Shown here: in pieces, positions 1 through 5,259 of the stretch
Layout: each line of letters begins with the position of its first letter
Numbering within the stretch: position 1 is the first letter of the stretch
NCBI GenBank assembly: GCA_028684435.1
Contig: JAQUFX010000048.1
Coordinates: forward strand, 1-5,276
Length of the DNA: 5,276 nt
From: Bacilli bacterium
GTDB taxonomy: Bacteria; Bacillota_I; Bacilli_A; RF39; UBA660
Reading direction: 5' to 3'
The notes under the pieces: model-generated
What the model saw: only the letters and a program-made list of their open reading frames with translations
Told to the model about the DNA's origin: nothing
The model's database searches: none
Position numbers and translations under genes: made by a program

Positions 1-39
1 TTTTTCATGTTCGTTCATTCTTAATTTTACCTTTCTCAT
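1..39 (-). CDS. IS transposase, N-terminal 13 codons only (runs off the left edge)
   Basis: On the minus strand an ATG at 39-37 opens a frame that stays open to the window edge and reads MRKVKLRMNEHEK. A strong ribosome binding site, GAGGTGA (minus strand, 51-45), lies 5 bases before it, and a good promoter lies further upstream. The short basic start containing a MNEHEK-like stretch resembles, from memory, the beginning of ISNCY/IS1202-type transposases, which continue into a helix-turn-helix region. The tandem repeats just upstream also fit the end of an insertion sequence. Only 13 residues are visible, so the family is an inference; translation of a real gene is much better supported than its identity. 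Confidence 0.5.
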   Translation of the reverse strand, partial: MRKVKLRMNEHEK

Positions 40-58
40 GTAAGTCACCTCGTGACAT

Positions 59-87
59 ATTGTATATTATTTTTGAGACATAATCAA
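59..87 (-). promoter_or_regulatory. Promoter of the leftward transposase gene
   Basis: On the minus strand, TTGATT (87-82) and TACAAT (64-59) are separated by exactly 17 bases, a good match to a housekeeping sigma-A promoter. Transcription would begin about 52, immediately before the RBS at 51-45, giving a very short leader. The -35 box lies inside the inner copy of the 25-bp tandem repeat. If that repeat is a transposase binding site, the element could repress its own transcription; this last point is inference. Confidence 0.5.
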
Positions 88-122
88 AAGTTAATACTTA
101 AGACATTATCATAAGTTAAACA
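73..122. repeat. Two tandem 25-bp repeats, probable insertion-sequence end
   Basis: Units 73-97 and 98-122 abut directly. Their first 22 bases agree at 19 positions, with a shared core of GACATWATCAWAAGTTAA. They lie immediately upstream of the leftward transposase start. Short tandem or subterminal repeats at IS ends are commonly transposase binding sites, so this is most likely one end of the element whose gene leaves the window on the left. The exact IS boundary and the target duplication cannot be fixed without the other end. Confidence 0.55.
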
Positions 123-150
123 CAAATTTACTAAAATATATTTTCCTTTC

Positions 151-179
151 TTGACATATAAGAGGTATAAAGTTAAACT
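151..179 (+). promoter_or_regulatory. Sigma-A-type promoter of the membrane-anchored protein gene
   Basis: A perfect -35 box TTGACA (151-156) is followed after 17 bases by TAAACT (174-179), which matches TATAAT at four of six positions. Transcription would start near 186, leaving only about 13 untranslated bases before the ATG at 199. The sequence AAGTTAAAC (170-178), overlapping the -10 box, is identical to 113-121 in the outer tandem repeat of the IS-like end. The element may therefore lie close to, or contribute to, this promoter. Confidence 0.5.
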
Positions 180-198
180 ATATATAGTGGAGGCTACA

Positions 199-846
199 AT
201 GAAAAAAGAAAAGAAAACAAAAAAAAAATATTTTATAACTATTTTATTAATAATAATATTATTGCTAATAGGTAGTAGTTATGCCATTTATCAAATATAT
301 GTAAAAGGAAAGGATACTGGTATAAGTGGGACTTCTTCTTCCTATTTTGAAGGTATGCAAGGTATGTCAGCACCCTTACAAACTATGATGTTTTCAATTC
401 CTAATTCAAGTGTTCAAATTAAATTAGAAACAACTGAATATATAAAAGCCAGTAATTTATTATTAATTAAGCCAAGTGAAGTAGAAGATAAATCTCAAAA
501 ATCAAGATTTAGAGTTACAAATGAAGATTATGATAATATTCTTACTTATTCAGTATTGCTTACTGAATTAAAAATATCTCCTAATTTGCAAGTTGAAAAT
601 TTTAAATGGCAGTTATTTGATTATAATAATTCGGCAATAGTTGCTAGTGGGAATTTTAATAATGTTAGTATTGATTCTTTAATACTAATGAATAATATTA
701 ATATTAATACCCGAACTGCTCATCAATATGAATTAAGATTATGGATTGAAGAGACTAAAGAAGATCAAAGATATTTATTAAATGGTTCATTTAGCGGAAA
801 AATAAAAATCGAAGCTACTTTAGCTGATGAATTAGTAACTGAATAA
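199..846 (+). CDS. Membrane-anchored secreted protein of unknown function (TasA/camelysin-like in outline)
   Basis: A 215-residue protein. Start choice: ATG at 199 follows GTGGAGG (187-193) by 5 bases. A longer frame beginning with TTG at 151 is unlikely because that TTG is the first half of the -35 box. Residues 1-10 are strongly basic (many Lys), 11-30 form one hydrophobic segment, and the rest is polar and probably outside the cell. The N-terminus could be an uncleaved anchor or a signal peptide. After it come a Gly/Ser-rich stretch (about 41-56) and alternating strand-like segments. The C-terminal region includes YELRLWIEE (177-185) and a GKIKIEA strand (200-206). This plan resembles TasA/camelysin-type surface proteins of Bacillota, which are beta-sandwich proteins; the match is by pattern only. 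There is no cysteine, sortase motif or zinc-binding HExxH. It is a single-gene unit, ended by the terminator at 851-880. Confidence 0.85.
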   Translation: MKKEKKTKKKYFITILLIIILLLIGSSYAIYQIYVKGKDTGISGTSSSYFEGMQGMSAPLQTMMFSIPNSSVQIKLETTEYIKASNLLLIKPSEVEDKSQKSRFRVTNEDYDNILTYSVLLTELKISPNLQVENFKWQLFDYNNSAIVASGNFNNVSIDSLILMNNININTRTAHQYELRLWIEETKEDQRYLLNGSFSGKIKIEATLADELVTE

Positions 847-850
847 GATT

Positions 851-880
851 AAAAAAGTAAGGGTAAGCTTACTTTTTTTT
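851..880 (+). terminator. Rho-independent terminator of the membrane-anchored protein gene
   Basis: The arms AAAAAAGTAAG (851-861) and CTTACTTTTTT (868-878) pair perfectly over 11 bp around a 6-base loop, and the run of eight T (873-880) provides the U-tract. It lies 4 bases after the stop codon. The A-run on the left means it could also work weakly on the opposite strand. Confidence 0.85.
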
Positions 881-902
881 ATCTATTAATTTATAAAATA
901 AA

Positions 903-911
903 TGTTATAAT
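903..911 (+). promoter_or_regulatory. Extended -10 promoter of the CPBP-like gene
   Basis: TGTTATAAT (903-911) is a consensus -10 box with the extended TG element, about 20 bases before the start codon. The -35 position would fall at about 883-888, just behind the terminator T-run, and shows no good match, so the extended -10 probably compensates. A second TATAAT at 915-920 is too close to the RBS to be the main one. Confidence 0.5.
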
Positions 912-931
912 GTATATAATAAGGAGGGGCT

Positions 932-1561
932 ATGAATAATTACAAAAAATATATTTTAACATTATTGATATTTTTTATTATACCTTTAGTAATAAATAGT
1001 TTATTACCCTCTATAGGTTCTAATAATATTATTGATTTAATATTAAGATTAACCATTTCTTCATTAATACTTTTAACATTTATCTATTTATTTTATTTTG
1101 AAATAGTAAATGATTTAAAATATATAAAAAATAATAAAAAGAAGGTAATAATGAATATTATCTTATATTTATTTATTTTGATTATTGCCTTTATTATAAC
1201 TAAAATATCTGTGTTTTTAATTAACCAAAATAGTGGAGATACTATATTGAAAATTGATTTTTTATATAAAAAAATACCATTTTATCTGTTTATTAATAAT
1301 ATTATATTAATGCCATTAATCGAAACGATAGTATTTAGACATATTTTTTATAAATTTATTAAAAATAATATCTTATTTTTAATAATAAGTTTAGTTTTTC
1401 TTTCAATTTATTATAATTATATTTTAAATATATCTGATTTATATTTTATAATAACTGGTTTTATTCTTAGTTTATCTTATATTAAAAATAAGAATATTAT
1501 TACTATAACTATTATTAATATGATATTTAATTTACTAATTTTTTTACTTAATTATTTATAA
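932..1561 (+). CDS. CPBP/Abi-like polytopic membrane protein with degenerate active site
   Basis: A 209-residue, very hydrophobic protein with about six or seven membrane segments (roughly 7-27, 33-56, 72-97, 115-135, 146-165, 168-184, 187-208). AAGGAGGGG (921-929) precedes the ATG and fixes the start. The order of motifs fits the CPBP family (CAAX proteases/bacteriocin-processing, Pfam Abi/Rce1-type), intramembrane metalloproteases with EExxxR, FxxxH and HxxxN motifs. Here they read E131-T132-x3-R136, F156-x3-Y160 and N196-x3-N200. The first Glu, the Arg, the Phe and the final Asn survive, but the second Glu and both His residues are replaced. Catalysis as in Rce1 is therefore doubtful; it may be a non-proteolytic relative, or my motif alignment may be wrong. 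Its own promoter and terminator make it a single-gene unit. No bacteriocin gene is visible nearby. Confidence 0.75.
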   Translation: MNNYKKYILTLLIFFIIPLVINSLLPSIGSNNIIDLILRLTISSLILLTFIYLFYFEIVNDLKYIKNNKKKVIMNIILYLFILIIAFIITKISVFLINQNSGDTILKIDFLYKKIPFYLFINNIILMPLIETIVFRHIFYKFIKNNILFLIISLVFLSIYYNYILNISDLYFIITGFILSLSYIKNKNIITITIINMIFNLLIFLLNYL

Positions 1562-1562
1562 T

Positions 1563-1588
1563 GAAGAAATAGTGATTTCTTCTTTTTT
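1563..1588 (+). terminator. Rho-independent terminator of the CPBP-like gene
   Basis: GAAGAAAT (1563-1570) pairs perfectly with ATTTCTTC (1575-1582) across a 4-base loop, and six T follow at 1583-1588. The hairpin begins one base after the stop codon. The stem is AT-rich and of moderate strength, but position and U-tract are typical. Confidence 0.8.
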
Positions 1589-1599
1589 CACAAATTTTA

Positions 1600-1608
1600 T
1601 GTTATACT
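1600..1608 (+). promoter_or_regulatory. Extended -10 promoter of parC
   Basis: TGTTATACT (1600-1608) is an extended -10 element nearly identical to the one before the preceding gene (TGTTATAAT). The -35 position (about 1580-1585) falls inside the terminator's right arm and T-run and has no good consensus. Transcription would start near 1615, just before the RBS. Confidence 0.45.
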
Positions 1609-1626
1609 TTAAAGTGGTGATAGACA

Positions 1627-4125
1627 GTGAAAAATATATCAAAAAAAATTCACGATTATAGCTTAGAAGAGATAATGGGCGAAAGATTTGCTCGTTATTC
1701 TAAATATATTATTCAAGATCGAGCAATACCTGATGTCAGAGATGGTCTTAAGCCTGTTCAAAGAAGAATTATATATGCTATGTATAGAGATAAAAACACT
1801 TATGATAAACAATTTAAAAAATGTGCTAATGCAGTAGGTAATGTGCTTGGAAAATTTCATCCTCATGGTGATACTTCGGTATATGATGCTTTAATAAGAA
1901 TGAGTCAAAATTGGAAACAAAATCATGTTTTAGTTGAAGTAGACGGAAATAATGGCTCAATTGATGGCGATAGTGCAGCAGCATATCGTTATACTGAAAC
2001 AAGACTTGCTAAAATAAGTGAAGAATTATTAAAAGATATTGATAAAGATACTGTAGTAATGGCTCCTAATTATTCAGATACATTATTTGAACCCACAGTG
2101 TTACCAGCCAAATTTCCTAATTTATTAGTAAATGGTACAAGTGGAATTAGCGCTGGTTATGCAACTAATATTCCGCCTCATAATTTAAATGAAGTAATTG
2201 ATGCAGTAATAAAAAGAATTGATAGTCCTAATTGTTATTTAGATACTATATTAGATATTATAAAAGGTCCAGATTTTCCTACGGGAGGAATAATCCAAGG
2301 CGTTGATGGTATTAAATCAGCATTTACTAAAGGGCGTGGTAAAGTAGTTGTAAGATCACGTTATGAATTTGTTAAAAATAAAGGTAAAAATCAAATTATT
2401 ATTACTGAAATACCTTTTGAAGTTAATAAAGCTTTACTAATCAAAAAAATTGATGATATAAGACTTGATAAAAAATTAGATGGTATAGCTGAAGTAAGAG
2501 ATGAATCTGATAAAGATTCAAATATTAGAATTGCTATTGATTTAAAAGTAGGTGCCGATCAAGATTTAATTATTAATTATTTATTGAAAAATACTGATTT
2601 GCAAACTAGCTATAATTATAATATGGTAACGATAGTAAATAGACGACCTAAATTATTAGGAATACTACCTATATTAGATGCTTATATAGAGCACCAAAAA
2701 GAAATAATTTATAAAAGAAGTGAATTTGATTTAGCTTTCGCCAAAAAAGAATTACACATTACTGAAGGATTAGTAAAAGCAATTAGTATTTTAGATGAAG
2801 TAATTGCTATTATTAGAGGAAGTAAAAACAAAGTTGATGCCATTCAAAATTTAGTGAACGAATTTGATTTTACTGAAGAACAAGCTACGGCAATTGTGAT
2901 GTTACAATTATATCGTTTAACTAATACTGATGTAACTGTACTTGAAGAAAAATTATTGAATTTAAGAAAAATTATTGTTCAATTAGAATCTATTTTATCA
3001 TCAAGTGAAAAGCTTAATTTAGTAATAAAAGAAGAATTACGTAATATAAAAAAAGAATATGGAGTTCCTAGAAAAACTGAAATTAGTTTAGTTACTCATG
3101 AAATTGTAATTGATGAAAAAGATTTAATTACTAAAGAAGATGTAATTATAATATTAACTAATGATGGATATTTAAAAAGAGTAAGTAAAAAATCTTATAA
3201 TGCTAATGATGAAGAAACAGCATTAAAACCTGGTGATTATGTAATTAGTTATATGCAAACAAATACTTTAAATAAACTAATTATATTTACTAGCTTAGGT
3301 AATTATATATATCTTCCAATTCATGAAATACCAATATGTAAATGGAAAGAAATAGGAGTACATATAAGTAATTTAGTATTATTACATCCCAATGATGGGA
3401 TAGTAAATGCTTATATTATTAATGAATCTAATAATAATCCTATTGTTGTGTTATTTACTAAAAATGGAATGATAAAAAGAACTAATTTAAATGATTTTAT
3501 TGTTAGTAGATATTCTAAAACATATACAGCAATTAAATTAAGACCTGATGATATTTTGGTTAATGTTTTAATTTTTAAAGAAAATACTTTATTAATAACA
3601 AAATCAGGATATTATTTAAATTATAAAACGGAAGAGATTCCTATTAGTGGTCCTAAAGCAGCTGGTGTTAAAGGTATTAATTTAAAAGAAGACCAAGTAG
3701 TTGCTGGATTAAATTATAATAATCTAGATGAATATGTTAATATATTTACTAATAAATTAACCGGTAAAAGGATTAAACTAAATGATTTAAAATTATTAAC
3801 TAGAGCAAAAAGAGGGAATACTATTATCAAGAAAATTAAATCTTATAATTATGAAATTACGAATTCATTTATTACTAATTCAAAAGATATAATTGGACTT
3901 AAAATAGATGAAGATATCAAATATATAAAAAATAGTGAAATTTCAATTATGGATTTAATTAGTACAGGTTCTACAATAAGCAAAAAAAAGATAGATAAAT
4001 ATTTTATTAAAAAAGATTTATATATATTAAAAGAAGATAATAACATTAAAGAAAAAGAACATTCTTTTGAAGAAGATATTAAAGAATTTACTTTAGAAGA
4101 TTTTATTGAAGATTTTAAACTTTAA
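1627..4125 (+). CDS. parC: DNA topoisomerase IV subunit A (ParC)
   Basis: An 832-residue type IIA topoisomerase breakage-reunion subunit. With ParE it forms a ParC2ParE2 enzyme that separates linked daughter chromosomes using ATP. The start is GTG, set by AAGTGGTGAT (1612-1621), 5 bases upstream. The N-terminal catalytic domain contains KPVQRR (42-47), the HPHGDTSVYDAL helix (78-89) and the active-site Tyr122 in AYRYTETR, with Arg121 beside it. The tower region includes GPDFPTGGIIQG (214-225) and EIPFEVNKA (261-269). The coiled-coil/C-gate spans about 360-480 and carries LQLYRLTNTD (426-435). The C-terminal domain of repeated strand motifs runs from about 490. Close similarity to Bacillus ParC, and no GyrA box QRRGGKG seen, favour ParC over GyrA. 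The last 30 residues are acidic (12 Asp/Glu). parE, usually the partner immediately upstream, is absent here: the upstream gene is the CPBP-like one. The length is near that of Bacillus ParC (about 800). Confidence 0.97.
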   Translation: MKNISKKIHDYSLEEIMGERFARYSKYIIQDRAIPDVRDGLKPVQRRIIYAMYRDKNTYDKQFKKCANAVGNVLGKFHPHGDTSVYDALIRMSQNWKQNHVLVEVDGNNGSIDGDSAAAYRYTETRLAKISEELLKDIDKDTVVMAPNYSDTLFEPTVLPAKFPNLLVNGTSGISAGYATNIPPHNLNEVIDAVIKRIDSPNCYLDTILDIIKGPDFPTGGIIQGVDGIKSAFTKGRGKVVVRSRYEFVKNKGKNQIIITEIPFEVNKALLIKKIDDIRLDKKLDGIAEVRDESDKDSNIRIAIDLKVGADQDLIINYLLKNTDLQTSYNYNMVTIVNRRPKLLGILPILDAYIEHQKEIIYKRSEFDLAFAKKELHITEGLVKAISILDEVIAIIRGSKNKVDAIQNLVNEFDFTEEQATAIVMLQLYRLTNTDVTVLEEKLLNLRKIIVQLESILSSSEKLNLVIKEELRNIKKEYGVPRKTEISLVTHEIVIDEKDLITKEDVIIILTNDGYLKRVSKKSYNANDEETALKPGDYVISYMQTNTLNKLIIFTSLGNYIYLPIHEIPICKWKEIGVHISNLVLLHPNDGIVNAYIINESNNNPIVVLFTKNGMIKRTNLNDFIVSRYSKTYTAIKLRPDDILVNVLIFKENTLLITKSGYYLNYKTEEIPISGPKAAGVKGINLKEDQVVAGLNYNNLDEYVNIFTNKLTGKRIKLNDLKLLTRAKRGNTIIKKIKSYNYEITNSFITNSKDIIGLKIDEDIKYIKNSEISIMDLISTGSTISKKKIDKYFIKKDLYILKEDNNIKEKEHSFEEDIKEFTLEDFIEDFKL

Positions 4126-4132
4126 CATAAAA

Positions 4133-4155
4133 AATACTTATAAGAATAAAGTATT
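4133..4155 (+). repeat. Short inverted repeat between parC and ylbD
   Basis: AATACTT (4133-4139) and AAGTATT (4149-4155) could form a 7-bp stem with a 9-base loop just after parC. There is no T-run directly behind it; six T occur at 4164-4169, but between the ribosome binding site and the ATG of the next gene. It is too weak to call a terminator, so read-through from parC into ylbD is likely. It may be no more than AT-rich chance. Confidence 0.25.
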
Positions 4156-4169
4156 ATAGGTGATTTTTT

Positions 4170-4523
4170 ATGTCTAAAAAAGAAGAATTTAAAAAATTTA
4201 TTTCAAACCACCCTGAATTGGTTTCCTATGTTAAAAATAAAGAACATACATGGCAAGATTTTTATGAAATATTTGATATTTATGGAGATAATAAAGAAGT
4301 ATGGGACAAATATAAAAATAAAAATGATTATGAAGATAGACAAGTTCCCTTAAATGAATTAACAAATATCGTTAAAAATATTAATATGGATAATGTTCAA
4401 AAATACATTAACAATGCTCAAAAAGCTATTAATGTAATTCAAGAATTAACTTCTAAAAGCCCTGTTAAAACTCCTCCAGTACCAAAAACTCCAAGACCTA
4501 TTACTAAATTTTTTGGAGATTAA
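4170..4523 (+). CDS. ylbD: YlbD family protein
   Basis: A 117-residue soluble protein, preceded by AGGTGAT (4158-4164) 5 bases before the ATG. Residues 6-50 carry the pattern typical of the YlbD family: FKKFISNHPELV, then TWQDFYE (27-33) and a Gly-Asp-Asn turn before VWDKYK (44-49). A predicted helical stretch (about 60-95) and a Pro/Lys-rich tail (97-111, with repeated P-x-x-P spacing) follow. In Bacillus subtilis YlbD is described as a spore coat protein and sits next to ylbE. The same order here, with a 3-base gap, supports both identifications. Whether this organism sporulates cannot be seen, so the coat role should not be transferred automatically. No signal peptide or membrane segment is present. 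It probably shares a transcript with ylbE and perhaps with parC. Confidence 0.8.
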   Translation: MSKKEEFKKFISNHPELVSYVKNKEHTWQDFYEIFDIYGDNKEVWDKYKNKNDYEDRQVPLNELTNIVKNINMDNVQKYINNAQKAINVIQELTSKSPVKTPPVPKTPRPITKFFGD

Positions 4524-4526
4524 TAT

Positions 4527-4748
4527 ATGGAACATGATTTACAATTTAAAATTTATAAAGACAAAAAACTAGCTAATTATTTAAAAGAACATTCTCAGTG
4601 GTATAAATATTTAAACCGAAACGCAGAAAATTATAAGCTATTTTTAAATGATTATAAAAAATATAGTCGTAATCAAAATGTAGGTAAATTTAATAATGCT
4701 ATTGATACTCTTGATACTGTAAACTCAATTTTTAAAATAATTAATTAA
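4527..4748 (+). CDS. ylbE: YlbE-like protein
   Basis: A 73-residue soluble protein. Its RBS, GGAGAT (4515-4520), lies within the last codons of ylbD, 6 bases before the ATG, so the two genes are translationally close and almost certainly co-transcribed. The N-terminal half has the YlbE family pattern: a basic-hydrophobic LANYLKEHSQWYKYLNRN segment (15-32) with Trp25, Tyr26 and the Arg31-Asn32 pair. The C-terminal half is a helix rich in Asn and hydrophobic residues. The molecular function of YlbE is unknown. Pairing with ylbD is conserved from Bacillus, suggesting the two products work together, which is inference. No clear terminator follows. Confidence 0.78.
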   Translation: MEHDLQFKIYKDKKLANYLKEHSQWYKYLNRNAENYKLFLNDYKKYSRNQNVGKFNNAIDTLDTVNSIFKIIN

Positions 4749-4770
4749 TAATTTATAAATTCACAATTTT

Positions 4771-5081
4771 TATTAATTTTAAGTTTATACCATAACTTGC
4801 AAAGAAGAAATGTTAAGAATTGTCTAGTATTAATTATTAATCCGTTTAATTTCTAAATTGGAATGAGCATTAGGGTGTTTAGTCAAAGGCGAGTGTGGTT
4901 TTGTCAATTAAAGAATCTTTAGTGCCGTTATAACTTTTATTCCATCTATAAAGAGAAGTACGAGAAATATGATATTTTCTATAAACTAATTTTATTAAAG
5001 CTCCATTTCTATTAACCTAAATTTTAGTTTTTACATTATGAGGTAGTCATGAATTAATTTTATATATCCAAATTGTTTCAC
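4771..5081 (-). pseudogene. Decayed transposase fragment (HTH part of an IS481/IS3-like DDE transposase)
   Basis: Read on the minus strand from 5081, a frame begins VKQFGYIKLIHDYLIM, meets TAA at 5033-5031, then continues KLKFRLIEM. After a frame change near 5010 it reads YHISRTSLYRWNKSYNGTK (about 4977-4921) and SLIDK. After another change near 4900 it reads PHSPLTKHPNAHSNLEIK. Further stops lie at 4832-4830 and 4826-4824, and a last trace (SLQ, then SYG in the other frame) ends near 4771. The order HTH, Y-R-W, Y-G-T, SLxDK, P-HPNAH is the well-known N-terminal half of IS481/IS3-like transposases. The catalytic DDE half is missing, cut off before ylbE. With two frameshifts and at least three stops it cannot make a functional protein. 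The exact family is not settled. Confidence 0.75.
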
Positions 5082-5172
5082 ATCAAATTGTAACAATACA
5101 CTACAACAATAAGATAATTAATTAATGATTGACTTTTAAATATAATCTTATCTTTGACACTTTTAGAAACGA

Positions 5173-5215
5173 AAAATCCTCCTGAGCCTTTGTTTATAAG
5201 GTTTAAGAGGATTTT
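5173..5215. terminator. Long hairpin, probable terminator of a gene to the right
   Basis: Arms 5173-5190 and 5198-5215 pair over 18 positions around a 7-base loop (TGTTTAT). On the plus strand there are two G-U pairs and one C-A mismatch; on the minus strand the G-U pairs become A-C mismatches. The minus-strand transcript is followed by TTTTTCGTTT, a usable U-tract, whereas the plus strand has only TTTT inside the arm. No plus-strand gene ends nearby (ylbE stops about 425 bases earlier), so it most likely ends a minus-strand gene lying beyond the right edge. It could instead be part of a mobile element end. The rest of 5082-5276 shows no supportable gene. Confidence 0.5.
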
Positions 5216-5227
5216 AAATGGTTAAAA

Positions 5228-5259
5228 TTTTGCGTACTTTATTGTTTATTTATTTGCGT
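5228..5259. repeat. Direct repeat of TTTGCGT with 24-bp period
   Basis: TTTGCGT occurs at 5229-5235 and 5253-5259, followed in both cases by T-rich sequence. It stands out because CpG-containing words are rare in this AT-rich window. It may be a binding-site pair at the end of a mobile element or simply chance; only two copies are visible before the window ends. Confidence 0.25.

Noticed and set aside
73..122. CRISPR array
   Set aside because: The two repeats abut with no spacer and there are only two units; no cas-like gene is present.
1663..1866. Minus-strand open frame of 67 codons inside parC
   Set aside because: It lies fully antisense to the conserved catalytic region of parC, has no recognisable family pattern and is explained by AT-rich codon use.
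3849..4046. Minus-strand open frame of 65 codons inside the parC C-terminal region
   Set aside because: Antisense shadow of parC; its hydrophobic look comes from reading Lys/Asn/Asp codons in reverse.
151..4748. A new defence or toxin-antitoxin system formed by the small genes
   Set aside because: The small genes match YlbD and YlbE, parC is housekeeping, and the other two genes are separated by their own terminators, so nothing links them as a system.
4750..4761. Perfect palindrome AATTTATAAATT after ylbE as a terminator
   Set aside because: It has no loop, only AT pairs and no proper T-run, so it would not form a working terminator.
5129..5160. Two TTGAC words 25 bases apart (5129 and 5154) as IS repeats or promoter -35 boxes
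   Set aside because: Only five bases match without gaps, no suitably spaced -10 box follows either, and the similarity to the left repeats is not in sequence but only in spacing.
5117..5221. Minus-strand open stretch of 35 codons right of the transposase relic
   Set aside because: No start codon or RBS, and a large part is one arm and loop of the hairpin at 5173-5215.
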